From a virus, in IMG/VR virus record IMGVR_UViG_3300048835_000899, positions 1 to 28,779 of that record: DNA of 28,779 nucleotides. The stretch is one strand, 5' to 3'. The notes under the pieces were generated by a model. The model was not told the origin of the DNA, ran no database searches, and was given only the letters and a program-made list of their open reading frames with translations. Shown here piece after piece: positions 1 through 7,315 of this stretch. The translations under genes were made by a program, and so were the position numbers. How positions within the stretch are numbered: the first letter of the stretch is position 1; every line of letters begins with the position of its first letter.

Positions 1-1
1 C

Positions 2-658
2 GTCCTGCTGCAGACCTTCGCGCGGCGCATCCGCGTCACGCGGCCGATGCTGGTGAACGACGATCTGGGCGCCTTCACCGACTTCGCCGCGGCGATCGGC
101 CGCCGCGTCGCCGAGTTCGAGAACGCCACCGCCTACAACCTGTTGAATAGCGCCAATGGCGATGGTCCGACGCTGACCACCGGCAGCGCGCCCGTGTTCG
201 CCACCGGTGCGGCGCGGGCGAACAAGGCTGGCACCGGCACGGTGCTCGACACCTCGACCATCGGTGCCGGCCGCACCGCCATCATGAAGCAGCGCACGCT
301 GGACGGGCTGCCCATCTCGATGGGCCAGACCATGCGGCTGCTGGTCGGTCCGAACCTCGAACTCGCCGCGCGCCAGGCGACCGTGGTCGTGCAGGCAGCC
401 GAGATCGGCAAGGCGAACGTCTTTGCCGGCTTCGTGCAGCCAATCATCGAGCCGCTGATTGCGGCGAACCGCTGGTACCTGTTCTCCGACCCAGTCACCG
501 CACCCGTCTATGTCTACGGCTACCTCAACGGCGCCGAGGGGCCGCAGGTCACGACCGGGCCCGTCCAGGGCGCGGACGGCGTCGAGGTCTCGGTGATCTT
601 CGACTTCGGCGTCGGCGCCATCGACTGGCGCGGCGCCTGGTTCAACCCGGGCACCTGA
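2..658 (+). CDS. Phage major capsid protein, C-terminal part (5' end outside window)
   Basis: The open frame enters from the left edge in frame 2 and has no start in the window; the ATG at 47 is internal. About 218 residues are visible. The C-terminal half (aromatic/hydrophobic stretch RWYLFSDP, then a run ending in DWRGAWFNPG) resembles the end of gpT-like major capsid proteins, which in many alphaproteobacterial phages are fused behind a prohead protease. The protein would form the icosahedral shell. A DUF2190 cement protein follows directly, the usual neighbour of this capsid type. Family assignment rests on pattern recognition and gene order. Whether a protease domain lies upstream cannot be seen. 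Confidence 0.75.
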   Translation, partial: VLLQTFARRIRVTRPMLVNDDLGAFTDFAAAIGRRVAEFENATAYNLLNSANGDGPTLTTGSAPVFATGAARANKAGTGTVLDTSTIGAGRTAIMKQRTLDGLPISMGQTMRLLVGPNLELAARQATVVVQAAEIGKANVFAGFVQPIIEPLIAANRWYLFSDPVTAPVYVYGYLNGAEGPQVTTGPVQGADGVEVSVIFDFGVGAIDWRGAWFNPGT

Positions 659-688
659 TCCGTCTCACCACCGAAGCAGCTTCGTCGA

Positions 689-707
689 GGGCGCCCTGTC
701 GGGCGCC
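689..707 (+). terminator. GC-rich hairpin between capsid and cement protein genes
   Basis: GGCGCC (690-695) and GGCGCC (702-707) can pair around a 6-nt loop, followed by TTCGGCGTTTC. There is no clean U-tract, so it may be a weak attenuator or RNA-processing hairpin that lowers expression downstream of the abundant capsid gene. Confidence 0.3.
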
Positions 708-731
708 TTCGGCGTTTCAGGAGACCCTCCC

Positions 732-1082
732 ATGCGCAACTGCATCCGTCCCGACGCGCGCTCCATCCCGATAGTGGCGCCCTACGCCGGGGGCATCCTC
801 TCCGGCCAGGGCATGCTGGTCGGCGCCTTCTTCGGGGTGGCGGCGTCCGACGCCGCGCAGAACGCCAGCGTCGAGTGCGAGACCCGTGGTGAGTTCGAGC
901 TCACCAAGGAGCCCGCGCTCGCCATCAGCCAGGGGGCGCGGGTGTTCTGGGACAACACCAACCGCCGCATCACCACCTCTGCCACGGGCAACTACCAGGT
1001 CGGGCTCTGCACCGTGGCCGCACTCGCGGCCGATGCCTCGGTGCGGGTGATGCTGATCCGTGTTCCTGCGAGCGGCGCATGA
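732..1082 (+). CDS. DUF2190 family capsid cement/decoration protein
   Basis: The 116-residue protein matches the small DUF2190 family in size, in the N-terminal PYAGGILSGQGMLVG segment (turn-rich, followed by a hydrophobic beta stretch) and in the central VFWDNTNRRIT motif typical of these beta-sandwich proteins. Family members sit immediately after the major capsid gene and are thought to decorate and stabilise the capsid. The start is supported by a CAGGAGA ribosome binding site 7-13 nt upstream of the ATG. The stop overlaps the start of the next gene by 4 nt (ATGA), so translation of the two is probably coupled. Confidence 0.8.
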   Translation: MRNCIRPDARSIPIVAPYAGGILSGQGMLVGAFFGVAASDAAQNASVECETRGEFELTKEPALAISQGARVFWDNTNRRITTSATGNYQVGLCTVAALAADASVRVMLIRVPASGA

Positions 1083-1720
1083 GCCGCATCGATCCCAAGG
1101 CCACGCGGGGCTATCGCAACCGCAATCCCGGCAACATCGAGTATGTCCCGGCCAACAAATGGCAAGGGCTCGCCGATCCGCTCTCGGACGGGCGCTTCTG
1201 CCGGTTCGTGAGCCACGAGCATGGCATCCGCGCCCTGGCCGCCCTGCTCACCACATACCAGGATCGTCACGGCCTGCGGACGGTGCGCGGCATCATCGAC
1301 CGCTGGGCGCCGCCTGGCGAGAACGACACCGGCGCCTATGTCGCCGTTGTGGCACGGCGCATGGGTGTGGCCGCCGACGATCCGGTCGACCTGCACCGGC
1401 ATGAGCAGCTCCGCCCTATGGTCGAGGCCATCATCGCCCATGAATGCGCCGGGCTGGCCTATCCGCCCGCCGTCATCGATCGCGCCATGACCATGGCCGG
1501 CGTGCCGCCGCCTGCACCGGCGACGCTGCGGCAGGTCGCCACCACCACCGGCACAGGCCGCGGCGCGGTGGCAGTCGGCGCGGCCGGCGTGGCGACCGTT
1601 GCGGCTCAGGCGGCACCGGCGATCCAGGCGCTCGGCGGCTTAGCGCCGATGGTCGCCATCGCGGTGATCCTCGCCGCCATCTTCGGCGTCCTGCTGTGGC
1701 GCCTGCGGCGGCCGGCATGA
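1079..1720 (+). CDS. Phage peptidoglycan-hydrolase-like structural protein with C-terminal membrane anchor
   Basis: The 213-residue protein starts with the RNRNPGNIEY block. Next comes KWQGLADP...GRFCRF..HGIRALAALL (about residues 29-60), then a RWAPPGENDT block near residue 79. This pattern is widespread in phage proteins usually labelled structural protein or transglycosylase-like and thought to cut or bind peptidoglycan. Residues 150-205 are Ala/Gly/Val-rich and end in a clear membrane helix (about 188-208) followed by RLRRPA, so the enzyme part is probably tethered to the inner membrane. The next two genes encode spanins, making this the probable endolysin of the lysis cassette, although a virion role is possible. 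Start and stop both overlap their neighbours (ATGA). Confidence 0.6.
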   Translation: MSRIDPKATRGYRNRNPGNIEYVPANKWQGLADPLSDGRFCRFVSHEHGIRALAALLTTYQDRHGLRTVRGIIDRWAPPGENDTGAYVAVVARRMGVAADDPVDLHRHEQLRPMVEAIIAHECAGLAYPPAVIDRAMTMAGVPPPAPATLRQVATTTGTGRGAVAVGAAGVATVAAQAAPAIQALGGLAPMVAIAVILAAIFGVLLWRLRRPA

Positions 1721-1950
1721 CGGCGCTGCTCGCTGCCCTCTGCTCCCGCATCGGTGGCTGGGTCGCGGCTGTCCTGGCGGGCGCCATCGCGGTGATGGCA
1801 CTGCTGGCCATGGGCCGGCGGCAGGGCCGCGCGGATGTCGAACGCGAGACGGCGCAGGACAGCCTCGAGGCCAGGGAGAGAGCCGATGCGGCATCTGCCG
1901 AGTATCGCGCTGATGGCGCTGCTGGGCGCCTGCGCTCCGGCCGGTTCTGA
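1717..1950 (+). CDS. Rz/LysB-like inner-membrane spanin (i-spanin)
   Basis: The ATG at 1717 overlaps the previous stop (ATGA) and gives 77 residues. A membrane helix spans about residues 14-32 (GGWVAAVLAGAIAVMALLAM). A short charged segment rich in Glu, Arg and Ala (about 40-68) follows and could form the periplasmic coiled coil. That is the layout of i-spanins, though this one is short. The 3' third overlaps, in another frame, the lipoprotein gene starting at 1886, the classical Rz/Rz1 arrangement. Spanin pairs fuse inner and outer membranes in the last step of Gram-negative lysis. The identification rests on topology and nested architecture, since spanin sequences are poorly conserved. Confidence 0.6.
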   Translation: MTALLAALCSRIGGWVAAVLAGAIAVMALLAMGRRQGRADVERETAQDSLEARERADAASAEYRADGAAGRLRSGRF

Positions 1951-2104
1951 ACCGGCCTGCCTGGCGCTGGTGCCGTATTCCCGTGTCGTGCAGGTGCAGG
2001 CAGCGGAGGAGCTGGTGGCGCTGCCCGCCAACTCCGTGCTGGCGCGCATGATCGACGACTATGGCGACCTGCGCGCCCGCATCCGTGGAGCCTGCGGGCG
2101 ATGA
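1886..2104 (+). CDS. Rz1/LysC-like outer-membrane lipoprotein spanin (o-spanin)
   Basis: The 72-residue product starts at the ATG at 1886, preceded by a good AGGGAGAG site. The longer frame from 1835 lacks such a site. The N-terminus MRHLPSIALMALLGAC is a lipoprotein signal with lipobox L-G-A-C and cleavage before Cys16. The mature part contains CLALVPYSR and, near the end, LARMIDDYGDLRARIR, which resemble LysC-like Rz1 proteins. The gene begins inside the i-spanin gene in a different frame and its stop overlaps the next start (ATGA). It would bridge the outer membrane to the i-spanin in the periplasm. Confidence 0.7.
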   Translation: MRHLPSIALMALLGACAPAGSEPACLALVPYSRVVQVQAAEELVALPANSVLARMIDDYGDLRARIRGACGR

Positions 2105-2409
2105 GCGCCTTCGCCGCAGCGATGGCGGCCCTGGTCGCCGATCCGAATCTGGGCGCCGAGGCGGTCTATCGGCGGGGCGGCACCGGCCCTGCTGTTGCGG
2201 TCCGCGTCGTGCGGTCCTCGCCAGACCGCGTGGCTGATGGCTTCGGCACCGAGATCCTCTCGGCCAGCGACATCCTCGCCGTCGCCATCGCGACGCTGCC
2301 CGATCTCGCCGCCGGCGACAGCTTCGCCCTCGGCCCCGACCTGCTCACCGTCACCCATGCCGAGCGCGACGCCTCCGGCACCGCCTGGCGCGTGCTTTGC
2401 CAGCGATAG
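2101..2409 (+). CDS. Head-tail joining protein (lambda FII / Gifsy-2 type)
   Basis: The 102-residue, mainly beta protein resembles small FII-type head-tail connectors: a helical start (FAAAMAALVADPNLGAEAVYR), a strand with a VRVVRSSPD motif, and a C-terminal DSFALGPDLLTVTHAERDASGTAWRV-like region in which a DNA-end or tail-interface sheet would form. The wording used for homologues is head-tail joining protein. It would sit at the neck and allow tail attachment after DNA packaging. Position downstream of capsid and cement genes fits. It lies between o-spanin and holin-like genes, so the lysis cassette and neck genes are interleaved here. Confidence 0.6.
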   Translation: MSAFAAAMAALVADPNLGAEAVYRRGGTGPAVAVRVVRSSPDRVADGFGTEILSASDILAVAIATLPDLAAGDSFALGPDLLTVTHAERDASGTAWRVLCQR

Positions 2410-2421
2410 GAGCCCCACCCC

Positions 2422-2742
2422 ATGCCGCAGAACGCTCTCACCCTGCTGGAGATCCTGCGCGACCTGCTGCTGGGCGCCGCGGCTGGTCTCGCCGGCGGCT
2501 TCGTGCGGTGGAACAACCCCGAGCGTCGGCGCTTCGGCTGGTGCCTCGCTTGGGAGGTGCCGTCCGCCGCCCTGGTCGGCAGTGCCGGCTATGCCCTCGG
2601 CGGCTTTCTCGAGTTCAACGAGTACGGCCGGTTCCTATTCGCCTTCGTGTTCGGCTACCTCGGCCAGGCGGCGCTGCATGATCTCGCGGTCGCCATCATC
2701 CGCCATCGCACCGGCCTGCCGCCCGGCGGCGGCACGCCGTGA
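2422..2742 (+). CDS. Small phage membrane protein, putative holin
   Basis: The 106-residue protein has a hydrophobic segment at about residues 10-28 (LRDLLLGAAAGLAGGFV) and two more at about 46-62 and 68-90, joined by short charged loops, with a polar end (RHRTGLPPGGG). That topology and its place next to spanins and a putative endolysin suggest a holin that sets lysis timing. No family signature is certain. A GGAG site lies 11 nt before the ATG. The stop overlaps the GTG start of the next gene (GTGA). Confidence 0.5.
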   Translation: MPQNALTLLEILRDLLLGAAAGLAGGFVRWNNPERRRFGWCLAWEVPSAALVGSAGYALGGFLEFNEYGRFLFAFVFGYLGQAALHDLAVAIIRHRTGLPPGGGTP

Positions 2743-3467
2743 GGCTCGCCGCCCGTATCGTCGGCGACCTGCGCCAGGTGCTCGCCGCCGAGGTGCGCGC
2801 CGGCGAGCGCGCGGCCATGACGGCGATCCGCGCCGAGACCGATCAGGTTAAGTCCGAGTTGCGGCGGCAGGTCACCAGCAGCTTCGGCGGCAATGCACGG
2901 GGGATCGCCAATGCCTGGCGGTCGCAGGTGTTTCCCCGCGCGGGGCAGTCGCTGCGTCCCGCCGGCTTGGTCTGGACCAAGGTGCCGAACGTGATCGACG
3001 CCTTCGAGCGCGGTGCGCTGATCCGCGCCAAGGGCGGCCGAAAGTTCCTCGCGATCCCAACCGGCTTCAATGCGGCGCGGGGCCGCCGCGGCCGCGGTGA
3101 GAAGGGGATGCGGGTCACGCCGGCGCAGATGGTCGCCTCCGGGCAGGGCTTCCTGCGGCCGTTCCAGTCGGGGCGCGGCTTCGTCTGGTGCCTGCCGCTC
3201 CGCCAGGGCGAGCCGGCCGGTCGACGTCGCCGCACCCGGCTGGTCGCCGGCGGCCTCGCTGAGGTCGGCACCGGCAACCGCAAGGGCCGCGAAGCCTGGG
3301 CGCGCGGCATGCTCGCCCGCGGCATGGTGCCGATGTTCCTGCTCCTGCCGCAGGTGAAGCTCGCCAAGCGGCTGGACGTGAAGGGCGCCGCCGAACGCGG
3401 CCTGCGTCGTCTGCCCGGGCGGTTTGTCGCGGCGTGGGAGCGCGAGAGTGGGAGGGCGGCGCCATGA
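2739..3467 (+). CDS. DUF6441 family phage protein (probable neck/tail component)
   Basis: The 242-residue basic protein begins MRLAARIVGDLRQVLAAEVRAGERA and has a helical N-terminus, a SLRPAGLVWTKVPNVIDAFERGALIRAKGG segment in parts around residues 68-98, and a C-terminal helical region after MVPMFLLLPQVKLAKRLDV. This arrangement is characteristic of DUF6441 proteins, found between connector and tail tube genes of alphaproteobacterial siphoviruses. The role is unproven; position suggests a tail-terminator or neck function. The GTG start at 2739 overlaps the previous stop, and the stop overlaps the ATG of the next gene, so a translational chain runs through this operon. Confidence 0.6.
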   Translation: MRLAARIVGDLRQVLAAEVRAGERAAMTAIRAETDQVKSELRRQVTSSFGGNARGIANAWRSQVFPRAGQSLRPAGLVWTKVPNVIDAFERGALIRAKGGRKFLAIPTGFNAARGRRGRGEKGMRVTPAQMVASGQGFLRPFQSGRGFVWCLPLRQGEPAGRRRRTRLVAGGLAEVGTGNRKGREAWARGMLARGMVPMFLLLPQVKLAKRLDVKGAAERGLRRLPGRFVAAWERESGRAAP

Positions 3468-3910
3468 GCATGCGCGAGGCCGCGATCGCGGCGCTGCACA
3501 GCCGGCTCGCCACAGCCTTGGCCGGCAGAAGTCCGGCGCCGCTGGTGCTGCGCGGCGAGACCGTGCCGCAGCGCCTGCCACCGGGCGGGCTGGTCGTCAT
3601 CCGCGATGGCGAGACCGTGGAGGAGACGGCGATCCTCTCGCCGCTAGCTTGGGCGATCGAGCATCGCGCCGAGGTCGAGGTGACCGTCGGCGGCGTGACG
3701 CCGGCGGCGCGCACCGCGCTGCTTGACGCGTTGTTGGTGGACATCGCCTCAGCGACCACCGCTGACCGCACCCTCGGCGGTGCGGTGGAATGGGCGCAGC
3801 CCGGTGCGCCCGACTTCGAGGATGTCGAGTTCGAGGGCGCCGCGGCCGCCCGTGCCGCCTCCGTCCCCGTCGCCCTGTTCTTCACCGTCGCCGGCTCGCC
3901 GCTGGCCTGA
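3464..3910 (+). CDS. Tail completion-like minor protein
   Basis: The start chosen is the ATG at 3464, which overlaps the previous stop (ATGA) and follows a GGGAGGG site; this gives 148 residues rather than the longer frame from 3434. The N-terminal helix (MREAAIAALHSRLATAL) followed by alternating strands and a central helix resembles small tail completion or terminator proteins that cap the tail at the head-proximal end. Homologues at this position are sometimes mislabelled acyl-CoA transferase. No catalytic motif is visible. It precedes the tail tube gene, the expected order. Confidence 0.5.
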   Translation: MSMREAAIAALHSRLATALAGRSPAPLVLRGETVPQRLPPGGLVVIRDGETVEETAILSPLAWAIEHRAEVEVTVGGVTPAARTALLDALLVDIASATTADRTLGGAVEWAQPGAPDFEDVEFEGAAAARAASVPVALFFTVAGSPLA

Positions 3911-3944
3911 CGCTTCTCCCTCCCGCTGATCCCGGAGATCTCCG

Positions 3945-4901
3945 ATGCCCCGTGCCATCGGCGCCAATTGCCGTCTGCTCATGATCCCGGAGGCCACCTA
4001 CGGCACCGCGCCCGCGGGCGACTGGCTGCGCATGCCGTTCCTCTCCTGCGACCTCGGCGCCGAGCAGCCGCTGCTCGATGCCGACGTCATTGGCGTCGGC
4101 AGCAGCCGCGATCCGGCGGCACCCTTCCTCGACACCGTCACCGTGCAGGGCCAGGCGGTGGTGCCGGTGGACCTGGTCAACATCGGCCACTGGCTGCGCC
4201 TGCTGCTCGGCGCGCCGAGCACCACCGGCACCAGCCCCAACTTCATCCACAGCTTCGCCTCGGGCGCCGCCGCGCTGCCATCGAACAGCATCGAGATCGG
4301 CTACCCGGACGTGCCGAGCTACGATCTTTGCACCGGCGTGCGCGCCGATACGTTGGAGATCGACTTCTCGCCGACCGGTCCCGCCACCGCGACCTTCGGG
4401 CTGATGGGGCAGGGTTCCACACGTGGCGCGAGCAGCAGTGGTGGCACGCCGACCAGCGCCACCTACACCGCCTTCAACAAGGCGCAGGGCGCGATCAGCC
4501 GCAACGGTGCCGCGCTCGCGCAGGTGACGGGGGCGCGACTCACCTACGCCAACGGCATGGAGATGGTCCGCACCATCCGCGCCGACCGGAAGGTGGAGGG
4601 CGTGGATCCCGGCGTCGCCCGCGCCACCGGCCAGATTACCGCGCGCTTCGCGGACACCACGCTGCTGACGCAGGCGCAGAACAACGCCGCCGCGGAGTTC
4701 GCCTTCAGCTACACGATCGACGCGAACCGCAGCCTGACCTTCACGCTGCACGAGGTCTACCTGGCGCTGGCCAAGACGCCGGTCGAAGGCCCGGGTGGCG
4801 TCGAGGCGAGCTTCGAGTTCCGCGCGGCCTTCAACGCCACCGCCACCCGCATGATGACCGCGGTGCTGAAGAACCAGCTGGCGGGGACGGAATATACGTA
4901 A
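3945..4901 (+). CDS. Phage tail tube protein (major tail protein)
   Basis: The 318-residue beta-rich protein has features of the long phage tail tube family: an N-terminal LLMIPEATYGTAP segment, a QGQAVVPVDLVNIGHWLRLLLG block (residues about 66-88), a glycine/serine-rich middle and a C-terminal half with YANGMEMVRTIRADRKVEGVDPG followed by FSYTIDANRSLTFTLHEVY. Such proteins polymerise around the tape measure to form the tail. A GGAG site precedes the ATG. A diverged copy of the last ~223 nt of this gene occurs at 5626-5850, on the other side of a DarT-like cargo gene. Normally the chaperone genes follow directly; here they are 2.4 kb away. Confidence 0.8.
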   Translation: MPRAIGANCRLLMIPEATYGTAPAGDWLRMPFLSCDLGAEQPLLDADVIGVGSSRDPAAPFLDTVTVQGQAVVPVDLVNIGHWLRLLLGAPSTTGTSPNFIHSFASGAAALPSNSIEIGYPDVPSYDLCTGVRADTLEIDFSPTGPATATFGLMGQGSTRGASSSGGTPTSATYTAFNKAQGAISRNGAALAQVTGARLTYANGMEMVRTIRADRKVEGVDPGVARATGQITARFADTTLLTQAQNNAAAEFAFSYTIDANRSLTFTLHEVYLALAKTPVEGPGGVEASFEFRAAFNATATRMMTAVLKNQLAGTEYT

Positions 4902-5054
4902 GCCGCGGTCCCGTCTGCGAAGGCTGGATTGCGTCGGTTCCCGAGCTCACGCCGGAGATGGACTTGCGCTCCCGAGGACGCCGCGGTCGATGCCCGGGCC
5001 ACCGTGCAGAACCTCGCTGGCTATTCTGTCGAGGTCATTCCAGTATGTGTGACA

Positions 5055-5591
5055 ATGCCCTCTCGCCCCGACAACGTGTCGCTCCTTGTCGAGCACATTA
5101 TCAGCAAGATGCACGGGGCCCTTTTTCACGTGACCGATGAGAGGAACTTGGCATCAATTGCGAAGCACGGCTTGCTCTCAAAACAGGAGGCGGAGACCAG
5201 AGGGGTGACGCCAGTGTACCCCGGAGGCGACGGGCTCACCTGGTCACTCGATCGCCAGCACGGGCTATGGAACGACGTGTTCCTTGCCTTCCACACGTCC
5301 GTGGTGATGCCGAAGCAACCGGACGAGCGCTGGCGACGACCGCGCGTGCTCAGTGTCGATCCGCAGGTTCTGCACCTTCGCGGCGCCAAGGTCGCCCTCG
5401 GTCGCGCGAACCACTATCGCACCAAGACCTACTCTGTCGCGCGAGCGGTCGATCGCATGGATCACGAGGCGTTCCTGGGAGAGTTGGACCGGGATGACAT
5501 CTTCGTTCGGCACCGGATACATCGCGCCTCCAACTATGAAGTCCTGGTTCCGACCGTGGTACCGGCAGCCTACATCCTGGATTTCCAATAA
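5055..5591 (+). CDS. DarT/DUF4433-like ADP-ribosyltransferase (cargo gene)
   Basis: From the ATG at 5055 the product has 178 residues; the frame is open upstream to about 4929 but that part has no convincing start or site. Residues 22-42 (ALFHVTDERNLASIAKHGLL) carry the H-x-T...N-L...I...G-L-L signature of the DarT/DUF4433 clade, with H25, T27, N31 and G39. LWNDVFLAF at about 71-79 matches the conserved YVPF-like strand, and N160-Y-E162-V-L-V-P near the C-terminus supplies the expected catalytic Glu. DarT enzymes ADP-ribosylate thymidine in single-stranded DNA and act as toxins or antiphage effectors. No DarG-type macrodomain antitoxin is adjacent. Base composition is lower in GC than the flanking tail genes. 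The enzyme may instead modify RNA or protein. Confidence 0.6.
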   Translation: MPSRPDNVSLLVEHIISKMHGALFHVTDERNLASIAKHGLLSKQEAETRGVTPVYPGGDGLTWSLDRQHGLWNDVFLAFHTSVVMPKQPDERWRRPRVLSVDPQVLHLRGAKVALGRANHYRTKTYSVARAVDRMDHEAFLGELDRDDIFVRHRIHRASNYEVLVPTVVPAAYILDFQ

Positions 5592-5625
5592 CCCAAACCG
5601 CTGTCTCTGGATGCGTACGCCATCC

Positions 5626-5850
5626 GGAACAAAACGCCCGCCGAGTTCGCCTTCAGCTGCACGATCAATGCGAACCGCAGCCTCACCTCCACGCTGTACG
5701 AGGTCTACCTGACGCATCGCCAAGACGCCGGTCGAAGGACCCGATGGCGTTGAGGCGAGCTTCAAGCGCCGCGCCGCCTACAACGCCACGGCGACGTGAA
5801 TGATCACCGCGGTGCTGAGAAACCAGCAGGCGGGGACGGAGTACGCCTGA
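5626..5850 (+). pseudogene. Decayed duplicate of the 3' end of the tail tube gene
   Basis: This stretch aligns along its whole length with 4679-4901, the last quarter of the tail tube gene, at roughly 80-85% identity by eye. Shared blocks include GAGTTCGCCTTCAGCT, GACGCCGGTCGAAGG and GGCGGGGACGGA, and both copies end in a stop at the same place. The copy has an inserted base near 5717 and a TGA replacing sense codons near 5797, so it cannot encode the same C-terminus. It and the intact copy flank the DarT-like gene like an imperfect direct repeat. Confidence 0.8.
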
Positions 5851-5934
5851 CGTCGACCCGCGCCGCAAGGGCGGCTCTGGTGAGGAAGCTGAGGTAGCTG
5901 GCTCTGCGAGAGGGCACCCGACTTACAATGCAAA

Positions 5935-5958
5935 GCTGCCACCGATTGTGTCGGCAGC
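5935..5958 (-). terminator. Possible terminator of the reverse-strand cargo gene
   Basis: GCTGCC (5935-5940) and GGCAGC (5953-5958) form a 6-bp stem with a 12-nt loop. Read on the minus strand it follows the stop of the PIN-like gene and is followed by a short TTTG. It is weak and listed tentatively. Confidence 0.3.
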
Positions 5959-5975
5959 AGGTCTGTGAGAGGTGG

Positions 5976-7154
5976 TCAGGCCAAGCGGATATCCTTGGCC
6001 CATCGCTCTCCGTAGGGAGCGGGGAGGATTGCCGGATGTGGTACTAGCGAGCATCGAACCCCGCTGCCCGCTCGCTCAATCGCGCTGGCACCTATGCCAA
6101 CCCAAAACAGTGCGAGGTTGCGGTCCGCCGTGCAGAGCTGCGGCTCGATCTCCGGCTGAAAGGCGAAGCAGTGGAGGAGCAACTCGAGTGCCTGCAGATC
6201 ACTCAGCGCATTGTAGGCATCGCCGTCGTCGTACCTGGCGTGCAATTTGAGCAGCTTCTTCGCTGCGCACTCGCCGACAGGGTGAACGAGGGCGCTGAGC
6301 AGCGCCAGCACCAGCAGTGAGGTGCGCGGCACCTGGTGAGTGTCTGCCTCGTTCAGGACCGTCCACCAACGGGCGTCGATCTCTTGTCGCGGCGCAGGTG
6401 AGCATAGTCGTGGCGCTAATCGCCGCAGCAAAGCCTGCTTGCGTACGAATCCGGGCTGCATGTCATCGATGAGACCAAGGAGACCCCTATTCGTGCTCGG
6501 CCCGACCATTAGCGTGGCTTGAGGCAGCGCCCGGCCAAGCTTCGTCACCGCCTCATTGAGCTGGGTCCGCGCTACCTCTGCGGTCGGGATTTCGCGCCTA
6601 TTACCTTCGAGCGCCGCGACGAGCGGGCTGATGCGCACATTTTGATTCTCGAATAGGTCTAGGAAATCCGGCTCGCGCCTCACTGGTCTGCCGGCTTCGA
6701 ACCGACCGACGATGTCTGAGATGATGTTCCGATCGGGCAGGATAACAGCATTGGCACGCGTCGCCGCGAGCGCCGAAGGCAGCCAACCACCACGCACGAG
6801 ACCTATTGCCCGCGCAGTGAACGGACTCTCGAGAGTGGTGCTGATGCGCACATACTTCGTGACGTCGACATCCTTGATGTCGGTCTCAACGATGCGGCCA
6901 TTGTAGATCTCGAGCGGAATCGTCATCGCTTGGTGCAGCTTGGCCGAGGCAAGCTCCTCGTAGCCGAGCGGCTTGATATCGAACTCGGTGAAGGCAATCG
7001 TTCGGGGAGCACCGCCCTCCGGATGCTCGAGCTCCTTGATTTTGAGGATGCTCCCCCCCGGGCGGGGCGGCTCGAGCTCGGGAGGAGGCGATTTTTCCAT
7101 GCCTTTACCTATAGATGAGGCAAGTCTCCGGTCGAAGGGCTCAGCTTCGGGCAT
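5976..7154 (-). CDS. Uncharacterised cargo protein with PIN-like nuclease motifs
   Basis: The longest frame gives 392 residues from the ATG at 7154. The ATG at 7100 (374 residues) has an AAAGG upstream and may be the true start. The first ~35 residues are Pro/Glu-rich; residues 40-130 are unrecognised. From about residue 136 the pattern suggests a PIN-like fold: hydrophobic strand NAVILPD141-RNIISDIV, an acidic helix region near E183-E188, a helix with D319 in ALSDLQALELLL, and CTAD344-RNLALFW. PIN domains are metal-dependent RNases, and a D...E...D...D set is expected. The gene lies antisense inside the late tail operon, which fits a lysogen-expressed moron. A G7 run in the 5' coding part (7053-7059) could permit slippage. 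Assignment is tentative. Confidence 0.45.
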   Translation of the reverse strand: MPEAEPFDRRLASSIGKGMEKSPPPELEPPRPGGSILKIKELEHPEGGAPRTIAFTEFDIKPLGYEELASAKLHQAMTIPLEIYNGRIVETDIKDVDVTKYVRISTTLESPFTARAIGLVRGGWLPSALAATRANAVILPDRNIISDIVGRFEAGRPVRREPDFLDLFENQNVRISPLVAALEGNRREIPTAEVARTQLNEAVTKLGRALPQATLMVGPSTNRGLLGLIDDMQPGFVRKQALLRRLAPRLCSPAPRQEIDARWWTVLNEADTHQVPRTSLLVLALLSALVHPVGECAAKKLLKLHARYDDGDAYNALSDLQALELLLHCFAFQPEIEPQLCTADRNLALFWVGIGASAIERAGSGVRCSLVPHPAILPAPYGERWAKDIRLA

Positions 7155-7315
7155 CGACGATCGCGTTGAGCGTCACGGGCTCCCAGTTCGGAGCCGGCAC
7201 TGGTACGGCCGGAAAGCTCCGCATTCGGTCGTTGGACCCGGTTGCTGCACCCCCCCGAAATGCTCGTCCCACCGCTGAGTGGGTTGTCGATAACGCTTCA
7301 ATCTCGGAGTGACGC

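Noticed and set aside
1444-1716. Upstream extension of the i-spanin frame
   Set aside because: The extension is Arg/Gly/His-rich and out of frame with the peptidoglycan-hydrolase-like gene; the ATG at 1717 overlapping the stop is the natural start.
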